Both the position numbers and the translations under genes were made by a program. 33,489 nucleotides of DNA from positions 1-33,489 of the IMG/VR virus record IMGVR_UViG_3300032180_000026; one strand, given 5' to 3'. The first letter of the stretch is position 1. Every line of letters begins with the position of its first letter. Shown piece by piece: positions 12,770 through 18,533 of the stretch. The notes beneath the pieces are model-generated. The model saw only the letters and a list, made by a program, of their open reading frames with translations. It ran no database searches and was not told the origin of the DNA. The stretch is from a virus.

Positions 12770-12798
12770 GCGCCTTTATCTCAAACACGACGTCGTGA
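12766..12798 (+). CDS. Relay mini-ORF (10 codons, MSAF type)
   Basis: GTG at 12766 overlaps the previous stop. MSAFISNTTS ends in a TGA overlapping GTG 12795. Its start and size match the mini-ORF at 9896. Confidence 0.42.
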   Translation: MSAFISNTTS

Positions 12799-13154
12799 GC
12801 GCAGTCCTATCCCCACCGGATCTGTCGATCGACGAATGCGCCAAGGTTGCCGGCGTTTCGAGCTCGACCATCAAGCGCGACATCGCTGGCGGTAGCCTGA
12901 TTGCGACCAAGTACCGCGGCCGTACTAGAATCGCTGTAGCTGACTTCGAGGAGTACCGACAAAAATGCCGATCCGTCCACACGGACGAGGCTGGGAGGTT
13001 CGGGTCCAGCACCTTGGGGGTAGGGTTAGCCGCACGTTTAGGTCCTTCAAGGACGCGCAAGAATACGAGCGCCGGCACAAGCAGCAAATCGCGGATCATC
13101 GAGTTGGCCGCGCGCCGTCGTACTCGCTCGAGCAAGCCGTCGAACGCTGGTTAG
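12795..13154 (+). CDS. Excisionase-like HTH protein overlapping integrase
   Basis: This 119-residue protein starts at GTG 12795. LSIDECAKVAGVSSSTIKRD followed by GGSLIATKYRGRTRIAVADF and EEYRQK is a MerR/Xis-type winged helix (HTH_17 outline), as in excisionase-like proteins placed directly before integrases. The last 63 codons overlap the integrase gene in another frame (190 bp). The tail is Ser/Arg-rich (RTRKNTSAGTSSKSRIIELA), similar in style to tails of related proteins, so real two-frame coding is plausible. It likely bends attP DNA and directs excision. Confidence 0.65.
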   Translation: MSAVLSPPDLSIDECAKVAGVSSSTIKRDIAGGSLIATKYRGRTRIAVADFEEYRQKCRSVHTDEAGRFGSSTLGVGLAARLGPSRTRKNTSAGTSSKSRIIELAARRRTRSSKPSNAG

Positions 13155-13936
13155 ACGGGGAAGCGAAAGCCCTCAAGTCATACCGGAACCTCCTGGACAA
13201 GGTCCGGGCCATCCTGCCCCAAATTCAAGGGCGCAAGCTCACGGATGTCGCCGAAGCCGCGGAGGCGGTCATCCAGGCCGGCGCCGGGCTGAAGGTCGCA
13301 ACGATCAACAGACGCCTTGCAATCCTTCGCCGGGTCGCCCGGCTGGCTCATCGAAAGTGGAAGTGGCTGGAGCATGACGAGGCCGGCCGGATTCAGCTTC
13401 TACCAGGGGAGGAGCCGCGGTATGTCCAGGCGACCGAGGAGCAGGCCGTGAAGCTGTTGAGCGCGGCCAAGGGGCGGGCCAGGGCCGCGATCCTATGGGC
13501 GGCGAGCACCGGGCTCAGAAAAAGTGAGCTGCGGCGTGTCGAACCCCACCACTTCCAGGCCAACGGCTTGGCGGTCCTGAAAAAGACTAAGACGGGAAAA
13601 CCGCGCGTAGTGCCGCTGCAAGCCGGCCTGCGCCCCCAGGACTTCCCGTATGGGCTGACAGCCAGTGAGGTCGAAAAGGACTACAGGAAGGCCAGGGAAC
13701 GCGCTGGGATGCCGTGGCTGCAGTTCAGGGACCTACGGCGCACCTTCGGCTCGTGGATCGTCCAGCGCACGCGTAGCCTCAAGGCGGCGCAGGATCTACT
13801 CGGGCATACCACGATCGCCATCACAGCCGCCCACTACGCCCATCTGCTCGAGGGGGACTTGAGGAAAGCCGTAAGGACCCTCCCCATTTTCGCGGGGCTG
13901 GCGCGGGGCAGACAAAAGAAGAAGAAAGCGGCCTAA
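12965..13936 (+). CDS. int: Tyrosine-recombinase phage integrase
   Basis: This 323-residue protein integrates the phage at a tRNA gene. Residues 1-45 (GWEVRVQHLGGRVSRTFRSF) form the usual beta-sheet arm-binding start, 50-140 the SAM-like core-binding domain, and 150-315 the catalytic domain. Visible catalytic residues are Arg185 (TGLRKSEL), Lys212 (KTGKPRVVPL), Arg258 (RDLRRTFGSW), His281 (LLGHTT) and the nucleophile Tyr291 (AAHYAHL). The His that normally begins the HxxR motif is Arg255 here, an unusual change. The gene ends 16 bp before the tRNA-like attP core, and its last codons contain one of the presumed arm sites. Confidence 0.9.
   Translation: MPIRPHGRGWEVRVQHLGGRVSRTFRSFKDAQEYERRHKQQIADHRVGRAPSYSLEQAVERWLDGEAKALKSYRNLLDKVRAILPQIQGRKLTDVAEAAEAVIQAGAGLKVATINRRLAILRRVARLAHRKWKWLEHDEAGRIQLLPGEEPRYVQATEEQAVKLLSAAKGRARAAILWAASTGLRKSELRRVEPHHFQANGLAVLKKTKTGKPRVVPLQAGLRPQDFPYGLTASEVEKDYRKARERAGMPWLQFRDLRRTFGSWIVQRTRSLKAAQDLLGHTTIAITAAHYAHLLEGDLRKAVRTLPIFAGLARGRQKKKKAA
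13892..13909. repeat. Presumed integrase arm site, left of attP core
   Basis: GCGGGGCTGGCGCGGGGC lies in the end of the integrase gene and matches 14082-14099 at 17 of 18 bases in the same orientation. Each copy holds two GCGGGGC-like heptamers 11 bp apart, about one helical turn, as expected for paired arm-type sites. Confidence 0.5.
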
Positions 13937-13952
13937 GATGCTGTTTTACCTA

Positions 13953-14009
13953 TGGTGCCCAGGCCGGGAATCGAACCCGGATGACCTTGCGATCGAGGGA
14001 TTTTAAGTC
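13953..14009 (-). other. attP: attP core: 3' part of a tRNA-Leu(UAA) gene
   Basis: On the minus strand this segment reads from the anticodon loop (GACTTAAAATCC) through the variable region and T-arm (GGGTTCGATTCCC) to an encoded CCA. It matches the 3' portion of a bacterial tRNA-Leu(UAA). The sequence before the anticodon loop cannot pair with the TCCCT side of the anticodon stem and no 5' half is present, so it is not a functional tRNA. A 3' tRNA fragment beside an integrase gene is the standard form of an attachment core: integration would rebuild the host tRNA. Phage genes on both sides show that this is attP rather than attL or attR. Confidence 0.85.
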
Positions 14010-14081
14010 TTTCTGAGCCTGCCAGCGCCACAGATCCTCATAGTGCGATGCGGCGCAGAAAATAGCACGGGAGGTCGGCCG

Positions 14082-14099
14082 GCGGGGCTGGCACGGGGC
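14082..14099. repeat. Presumed integrase arm site, right of attP core
   Basis: GCGGGGCTGGCACGGGGC repeats 13892-13909 with one difference, in direct orientation, on the other side of the core. It lies in the non-coding gap between the core and the holin-like gene. Confidence 0.5.
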
Positions 14100-14112
14100 T
14101 GAACTTCAGCCC
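14096..14112. repeat. Perfect palindrome at the holin stop codon
   Basis: GGGCTGAA-C-TTCAGCCC is an 8-bp inverted repeat with a single central base. It includes the stop codon of the holin-like gene and overlaps the right arm repeat. There is no T-run, so a protein-binding site (for example Xis or a host factor) is as likely as an RNA hairpin. Confidence 0.4.
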
Positions 14113-14300
14113 TGCTTCACCACCCGCCCGACGATCGCCAAAGCCGCCAAGATCCCCATGGCTAAGTGAAACCAGCTCGCCGGTAGATAGTCCCTCATCA
14201 CGTCGAAACTCTCGTAGACAGCCGGCGCTGCGACCAGCAAAGCTAGACCTTGCACCGAGAACCATTTCCACGCCTTATGCGCGTCGGGGACGAGCTTCAT
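14106..14300 (-). CDS. Holin-like small membrane protein
   Basis: This 64-residue protein begins MKLVPDAHKAWKWFSVQGLA, with the N-terminal 'W+WFSVQ' motif of a common family of phage holins, followed by two hydrophobic segments (ALLVAAPAVY and ASWFHLAMGILAALAIVG) and a short basic end. It would insert in the inner membrane and time lysis. It is the last gene of the leftward lysis cassette, coupled by ATGA to the preceding small membrane protein. Its position next to attP rather than next to a lysin is unusual. Confidence 0.7.
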   Translation of the reverse strand: MKLVPDAHKAWKWFSVQGLALLVAAPAVYESFDVMRDYLPASWFHLAMGILAALAIVGRVVKQG

Positions 14301-14470
14301 TTCCTGTGCGACAACAGCCCGTTCAAATACTGCTCGATCCTAACAATTCTCGCCGTCAAGTCTTTAAGATGCGCGGCCATGATTCGGCTGTTCACATACC
14401 CGGTAACTGCCGCCGTTGCGAGTGCGGTGCACCCGGCAACGATCAGAGTGTCGATCACTTGAGCAGCCAT
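14297..14470 (-). CDS. Small membrane protein of lysis cassette
   Basis: This 57-residue protein starts at ATG 14470 (MAAQVIDTLIVAGCTALATA), has one N-terminal membrane segment and a C-terminal helix (LKDLTARIVRIEQYLNGLLS). A single TM followed by an amphipathic helix resembles holin partners or pinholin-type proteins. It overlaps the upstream gene by 16 nt and the downstream gene by ATGA. An upstream in-frame ATG (14542) would lie inside the neighbouring gene and is less likely. Confidence 0.55.
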   Translation of the reverse strand: MAAQVIDTLIVAGCTALATAAVTGYVNSRIMAAHLKDLTARIVRIEQYLNGLLSHRK

Positions 14471-14634
14471 TGAGCGAGCACCACAACGACTGCCAATCCG
14501 CCGGCCGCCTGCCATACCGACCTCTTGAGCGAGTCCACGCAAGCGTCCAGATGTTCAAGTTTCTCGATCACGCCGCCCTTTCCGATCACAAAAGCCTCCA
14601 GAGCCGCAACCCTCTCGGCAAGGCCCTTTCCCAT
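14455..14634 (-). CDS. XhlA-like small membrane protein
   Basis: This 59-residue protein begins MGKGLAERVAALEAFVIGKG, has a helical soluble part (GGVIEKLEHLDACVDSLKRS) and a C-terminal membrane segment (VWQAAGGLAVVVVLAQWLLK). This order (helical head then one C-terminal TM) is that of XhlA/hemolysin-type and Bdr-like phage lysis accessory proteins. It is the first gene of the leftward three-gene membrane cassette. A GGAG sits about 10 nt upstream of the ATG. Confidence 0.6.
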   Translation of the reverse strand: MGKGLAERVAALEAFVIGKGGVIEKLEHLDACVDSLKRSVWQAAGGLAVVVVLAQWLLK

Positions 14635-14789
14635 TTATCTGTGGCTCCGGAAAATGGCCCTAAGTAGTAAATACCGAAAGAGTATTTCACCGATCTCCCT
14701 AACTATGGATTTGAGTGTTCGTTCCATCAGCTCTCCGAATGTGCGAATGCACAACATCGGTCAGCCGGTTAGTGCTACGTTGCCGCCTG

Positions 14790-14805
14790 TGTACGGTCCC
14801 GTACA
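14790..14805. promoter_or_regulatory. TGTACGG-TC-CCGTACA palindrome, possible third RHH site
   Basis: A perfect 7-bp inverted repeat with a 2-bp centre lies in the otherwise gene-free stretch 14635-14890, between the lysis cassette and the lipoprotein gene. Its arms contain TGTACG and CCGTACA, the same half-sites as the boxes at 5360-5369 and 5404-5413. The rest of this 256-bp stretch shows only the lipoprotein promoter near its end. Confidence 0.42.
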
Positions 14806-14870
14806 TGGGGGGCATTGGTTGCAGGAAAGGGACACGGCGGCTGACCCCGCTGGAGCCCCCCTTTTGCTGC

Positions 14871-14879
14871 TGGTATAGT
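14871..14879 (+). promoter_or_regulatory. Extended -10 promoter for the lipoprotein gene
   Basis: TGG-TATAGT is an extended -10 element ending 11 nt before the ATG at 14891, so the transcript would have a leader of only about 5 nt. No good -35 is visible. Confidence 0.45.
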
Positions 14880-14890
14880 CTGCGCGTTCT

Positions 14891-15187
14891 ATGAGACTTC
14901 TGCTGCTCCTGCTCTTTCTTTCTGGTTGCGCAAGCCTGTCGGAGTTCGACATCCCCGACACCGCCCCAGTTGAGATCCGGCTTACATGGATGAGGGTCAA
15001 GCCTCACGAGGTCAATTTTTTCTGCAAAGGCGGGCGTCAAGCGTATGCCGGCGCTCCGATCAGGGCCTGCGCGTTCCGTTCCGACGACGGGAAGGAATGC
15101 ACGATTTATACGAATGTGCGCGATGTTACGGAGCTGATGGTCGGGCATGAGGTTCTGCAGCACTGCTATCTCGGGATTATTCACTAG
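14891..15187 (+). CDS. Small lipoprotein with HE-containing motif
   Basis: This 98-residue protein has a lipoprotein signal (MRLLLLLLFLSGC) with lipobox LSGC and lipidated Cys13. The mature part has further cysteines and ends with the motif GHEVLQHCYLG. Similar phage proteins carry a putative zinc-protease HExxH; here the spacing is HExxxH, so activity is uncertain. It is transcribed rightward, against the leftward virion and lysis genes, with its own promoter, which suits a gene expressed in the lysogen (surface or exclusion function) or a host-envelope function. It ends 11 nt from the convergent tail-fibre gene. An outer-membrane spanin is an alternative, but the sequence lacks the usual Pro-rich helical character. 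Confidence 0.6.
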   Translation: MRLLLLLLFLSGCASLSEFDIPDTAPVEIRLTWMRVKPHEVNFFCKGGRQAYAGAPIRACAFRSDDGKECTIYTNVRDVTELMVGHEVLQHCYLGIIH

Positions 15188-15198
15188 AGATTCTGGAT

Positions 15199-15972
15199 TC
15201 ACGCTATTCTTATTGCGGTAATGGTGCCGTCTTTTGAGTTTCCGCTCTCGTTAAAAACGATCTTCCCTGTGGTAGTTGTAGCATCGCGTACGGAAATTTT
15301 TAGATTACCGGCAGGTGATGCAATGAACCCAGAAAGTGAGGCTGCTTTTGAATTCGCAGCGCTAACGTTTGTTATAACTCTGCTATCAATAATCGTTGTG
15401 CCATCCCATAGTTTTACGACCATGATTGAAGGGCCCGCGGTGTCTGCGCATAATACTGATCCAGAAACGAACCACGTGCCCGCCGAACCCTGGGCAATAC
15501 TTGGGCCGTCGAAATAGGTTCCGGTATTGTTCAGCGCCACGTCCCCGGTCAGGCTGTTCGATAGAGGGGTGAGTGTAGGAATCGCCGGATTGAGGAGCAG
15601 GTACTGCGTGCCGTCATACATCACCTGCACGATGCCGGCGGCCGGTATCTGCCCCGCTGTCAGGGCGCTGCCGTTTATGTTCTTGATGTTCTTCACCGCT
15701 AGCGCGTTGATCTGGAGCGTGGAGGCTCCTGTGTTCGCGTTCGTTGCAAGGAACTGCACGGGCAGTCCGGCGGATTGGGCGACAACCTGCGGTGCGCTTA
15801 CGGTGATGGCGTAGGCGTTCGCGGCGCCCACGTCTGTGTAGTAGTTGCTGTAGGTGTTGAGCGACAGCAGCGGATCGCGCAGCGTCGTCAGGTTTCCGTC
15901 GATGAGCGATAGCGGCTGATTCCCCGCGGTGAGGTTCGCGAGGACGGTCGGGAGCGAGAAGGAAGCGGCCAT
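15199..15972 (-). CDS. Tail-fibre-like virion protein
   Basis: This 257-residue protein begins MAASFSLPTVLANLTAGNQP, a start common in phage tail-fibre/tip proteins, followed by a beta-rich body (TLQINALAVKNIKNINGSAL) and a Gly/Ser/Thr-rich receptor-side half that reads like a jelly-roll (SNSLTGDVALNNTGTYFDGP... ending KDGTITAIRIA). It is probably exposed on the particle and involved in host attachment. It is the last structural gene before the lysis region and follows a small virion gene by 4 nt. Confidence 0.65.
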   Translation of the reverse strand: MAASFSLPTVLANLTAGNQPLSLIDGNLTTLRDPLLSLNTYSNYYTDVGAANAYAITVSAPQVVAQSAGLPVQFLATNANTGASTLQINALAVKNIKNINGSALTAGQIPAAGIVQVMYDGTQYLLLNPAIPTLTPLSNSLTGDVALNNTGTYFDGPSIAQGSAGTWFVSGSVLCADTAGPSIMVVKLWDGTTIIDSRVITNVSAANSKAASLSGFIASPAGNLKISVRDATTTTGKIVFNESGNSKDGTITAIRIA

Positions 15973-15976
15973 TTGG

Positions 15977-16240
15977 TTACGCTGGGATGGTCCAGCCGTT
16001 GAATGTGTGCACGACGGTCAACGCGGGTTGCTTCGACTGAGACACGATGAACGTCCCGTTCGCGTTCAGCCGCGCAACATAAGTTGTGCCGCCTGGAGGC
16101 GTCAGGTTTCCGGTGATGTAATAGGTATTCCCACCCATAGAAACAGACCCCTCAATCTGCGGCGGCGTGAGTAGATCATCTGCGGCCTTTAGCGTCGCAA
16201 AGGCTGCATCGCTGATGACTACGAAGAGGGATGGATTCAT
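15977..16240 (-). CDS. Small virion-module protein
   Basis: This 87-residue protein (MNPSLFVVISDAAFATLKAA...) has a helical N-terminal part and a strand-rich end (GGNTYYITGNLTPPGGTTYV). It is placed directly before the tail-fibre-like gene (4-nt gap), suggesting a tail-fibre accessory or a second structural component. No family was recognised. Confidence 0.55.
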   Translation of the reverse strand: MNPSLFVVISDAAFATLKAADDLLTPPQIEGSVSMGGNTYYITGNLTPPGGTTYVARLNANGTFIVSQSKQPALTVVHTFNGWTIPA

Positions 16241-16292
16241 TTTTCGGTTAGACTTACCGCCGGGATAATCACTCTGAGGACGGGGGGCATAG

Positions 16293-16511
16293 ATGGATCT
16301 TTTTGGATTCTTTCGTCAGGGCCGAGCAGTCAATTCAGCAATCACAGTCGTCAACGATGGCTCCGAAGGTAAAAAATCTCCGTCCTTCGTTGATATTGAA
16401 GACGCCAAGCGCTTCGCCTTTAACGCCGCGATCTATTTCCCCGGTAGATGGTCGGTTCACGAGAACGGGAAAGAAGTTGCTTTCTATAATTCTCATGTCG
16501 TGAGCGACTGA
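16293..16511 (+). CDS. Rightward small protein inside the virion module
   Basis: This 72-residue protein (MDLFGFFRQGRAVNSAITVV...) contains FVDIEDAKRFAFNAAIYFPG. It is oriented against its neighbours and overlaps the end of the lectin-like gene by 19 nt (convergent). A GGGGGG ribosome site lies 5 nt before ATG, and GATAAT at 16264-16269 could be a -10, with a poor -35. The position and strand mark it as a possible moron (independently expressed cargo). Function unknown. Confidence 0.5.
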   Translation: MDLFGFFRQGRAVNSAITVVNDGSEGKKSPSFVDIEDAKRFAFNAAIYFPGRWSVHENGKEVAFYNSHVVSD

Positions 16512-17662
16512 AGAGCTGCGTCAGAAAGTTTCGTCATCCAGAGGTGAACGTTTTTTATCGTCCCGAAAAACGCTCTCCCGCCACCAAGATCATTGCCGAT
16601 AGCTAACCCGGCCACGTTCATATCACCGTCGAATGCGACGCCAGCCACAGATCCATTAAAAAGTATCGACATCGTTGCGCCGCCCCATGACGAAGCCACT
16701 TTCGCTAGTGCAGTCGTATTCCACGTGCCGACGTTCTGCGTCGAGGTACCGTCGAATATGAATGCCGCAAGAGAACTTCGGCCAATTAGGCTTAGGTTTC
16801 CACTTCTTGTTGAGATAACTTCAGTCTGAATAGATGCAGTCGGCGCTGTGGCCTCAGCGTAGGCGGAACCAGAGGTCCCCAAGACATTTCCGCTACTCGG
16901 ATAGGTCAGAAGATCAGTATTCCGAGTCACGGCTACCGTCGTAGTCGGAATAGGCGTACTCGCAAAGCTGGCGGTGTCCTCGAGCTGCGCGATGTCAACG
17001 TCGATTGCGTCGGTGCTCGTCGCGATCTTGATCCCGACCGTAGGGTTCGCGAGCGTCTGCGTCATCTGGACGAGCGTGAAGGTGGCGCTATTGATCGACG
17101 CCGTGACATCGGTGCGCGTCGCGTCGTTGTCGAGCGTGATGAAGATGTTCCCGGTGCCTGTGACGCGCTTTATCCATACGCTGAAGGTCTTCGCCGCGCT
17201 CGCAACAGTGATCGCCTGGAGCGAAGTCCCGTTTGCCCCTGTCGCGGTGAGGCGCGAGCATGAGTTCGTTACACCGTCGATCCCGGTGGAGGTTTTCGCG
17301 GCGGTGATGCTCGTATTCGTCCAAGCGACGTTCGTGGAATCACGGGACTGGATGCACAAGTTCGTGCGCTGCCCTTCCGCAAGATAGCCGCCGTAGGTGC
17401 CCACCGCCGTCGTCAGGCCGATGTACGAGCTGCGCGGAGAGCCGCTTGCCACGTCGAGCTTCCAGAGGCCCGTCGAGAGCTTCGACGCCGCCGCGGTGGA
17501 GCGTGTGAAGGTAGCTGGCACGACGCCACGGTCGAGCGCCGTGTCCACCACGCCAGCGCCGAGATCGCGAAGCGCGGCGATGAACTCGGCTGAGTTCAGC
17601 ACGCCACCGAGGCCGCCAGAGCTACCGGTCTGCTGCAGCAAGTGATGGATCGGACTCGGCAT
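16493..17662 (-). CDS. Lectin-fold (LamG-like) virion protein
   Basis: This 389-residue protein is beta-rich with the features of a concanavalin-A/LamG-type particle protein: GIKIATSTDAIDVDIAQLED in the middle and a second sandwich with FIFDGTSTQNVGTW, MSILFNGSVAGVAFDGDM and FFGTIKNVHLWMTKLSDAAL at the C-terminus ('G.i..v.lw...Ls...l'). A short N-terminal segment (LLQQTGSSGGLGGVLNSAEF) may anchor it to the virion. Binding of surface glycans is the likely role, inferred from the fold. The phage has a second protein of this type at 18729. Confidence 0.65.
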   Translation of the reverse strand: MPSPIHHLLQQTGSSGGLGGVLNSAEFIAALRDLGAGVVDTALDRGVVPATFTRSTAAASKLSTGLWKLDVASGSPRSSYIGLTTAVGTYGGYLAEGQRTNLCIQSRDSTNVAWTNTSITAAKTSTGIDGVTNSCSRLTATGANGTSLQAITVASAAKTFSVWIKRVTGTGNIFITLDNDATRTDVTASINSATFTLVQMTQTLANPTVGIKIATSTDAIDVDIAQLEDTASFASTPIPTTTVAVTRNTDLLTYPSSGNVLGTSGSAYAEATAPTASIQTEVISTRSGNLSLIGRSSLAAFIFDGTSTQNVGTWNTTALAKVASSWGGATMSILFNGSVAGVAFDGDMNVAGLAIGNDLGGGRAFFGTIKNVHLWMTKLSDAALQSLTT

Positions 17663-17663
17663 G

Positions 17664-17933
17664 TCAGCCGAACACCACCGTCGCGCTTACCGTGCCCGAG
17701 ATGATGATGTTGATCCCCTTCTGCATCTGGATCGGAATCGGATACCACGTCCCCGCGATCGGCGTAAACGTATCCACCACCTTGTTCACCTGCTGCGTGT
17801 CGGCGGAATCGAACACGGCGATCGTCGGCGTCGCCGATGCTGCGGAGACGAAGAAGCCGAACAGATTGCATCCGAACGCGCAAACGTTGCCGCTCGCGGA
17901 GATGACCTTCGGAGATCCTGCGAACGTAGCCAT
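17664..17933 (-). CDS. Small beta-rich virion protein
   Basis: This 89-residue protein starts MATFAGSPKVISASGNVCAF after a GGGG ribosome site. It alternates strands (ATPTIAVFDSADTQQVNKVV, INIIISGTVSATVVFG) and resembles small decoration or fibre-capping proteins. It is in close linkage with both neighbours. An in-frame upstream start (17972) would lie inside the previous gene and is not preferred. Confidence 0.55.
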   Translation of the reverse strand: MATFAGSPKVISASGNVCAFGCNLFGFFVSAASATPTIAVFDSADTQQVNKVVDTFTPIAGTWYPIPIQMQKGINIIISGTVSATVVFG

Positions 17934-17934
17934 G

Positions 17935-18288
17935 TCATTTCCCCTTCTTCGCGTCTGTGACCGGCGTCGCAATCGGCCCGGTGGTGCGCCGCTCCTTCGA
18001 AGAAGGCGGGATCGCCTCGGCGAGCGTGTCGGCCCTGTCCGTCTGCGGGCCGAACGAGGCGTGACCGCCGCGCGCCTTCATGACCGGCGACTGCGGCGGG
18101 GTGTGCACCTTCAGCCCCTTTTCCTGAATGCCGAAGGGCGCGGGCGCGGGCGCGTTCTTCACCTTCAGCCCTTGCGGACCCTTGAAATCGAAATACTGGT
18201 CCGGCATCACCCAGGGGTCGTCCTTGTCGCCGAAGCGGTGCTGCATCCGGACGGGGCGCGCGAACATCTCTTTCTTCAGTTTTGGCAT
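17935..18288 (-). CDS. Pro/Lys-rich virion-module protein
   Basis: This 117-residue protein (MPKLKKEMFARPVRMQHRFG...) is low in hydrophobic residues and rich in Pro, Lys and Gly (GLKVKNAPAPAPFGIQEKGL), so it is probably extended or partly disordered. It lies between a small membrane protein and a beta-rich virion protein. Function unknown; a linker or minor structural protein is possible. Confidence 0.5.
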   Translation of the reverse strand: MPKLKKEMFARPVRMQHRFGDKDDPWVMPDQYFDFKGPQGLKVKNAPAPAPFGIQEKGLKVHTPPQSPVMKARGGHASFGPQTDRADTLAEAIPPSSKERRTTGPIATPVTDAKKGK

Positions 18289-18290
18289 GA

Positions 18291-18533
18291 CTATTCCTTC
18301 GGTTTCACATGGATTACGAAATAGCTGAACACCGCAAATGCGGTCGCGGCGGCAAGGCGCTCCCAGCGGGGATCGAGCAGACACCACCCGAAGATGCCCG
18401 CATTGAGAAGGAGCGCGAGCACCATCAGCATGCGAAGCGACAGCGCCTCCAGGCCGATGCGAACGCCAAGCGCCGTGCGCTCCAGGATTCTCTGGCGCGC
18501 GTCCTGCTCGACTTTTACAAGGTCACTGTCCAT
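18291..18533 (-). CDS. Small two-TM membrane protein
   Basis: This 80-residue protein has a charged N-terminal helix (DLVKVEQDARQRILERTALG) and two hydrophobic segments (LMVLALLLNAGIFGWCLL and AAATAFAVFSYFVIHV) with a basic end. It could be a holin-type or superinfection protein embedded in the virion operon. Its start overlaps the previous gene by 11 nt. Assigning it to lysis is only a possibility. Confidence 0.55.
   Translation of the reverse strand: MDSDLVKVEQDARQRILERTALGVRIGLEALSLRMLMVLALLLNAGIFGWCLLDPRWERLAAATAFAVFSYFVIHVKPKE

Noticed and set aside
13953-14035. A functional tRNA-Leu gene carried by the phage
   Set aside because: Only the part from the anticodon loop to CCA matches; the 5' acceptor, D-arm and the 5' side of the anticodon stem are absent.
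14891-15187. Lipoprotein as an o-spanin partner of the lysis cassette
   Set aside because: It is on the opposite strand with its own promoter, has no i-spanin partner overlapping it, and carries extra cysteines and an HE-containing motif instead of a Pro-rich linker.
14699-15202. Long leftward frame antisense to the lipoprotein gene
   Set aside because: It lacks a recognisable domain, covers the operator-like palindrome and promoter region, and its opposite strand encodes a clear signal peptide with lipobox.
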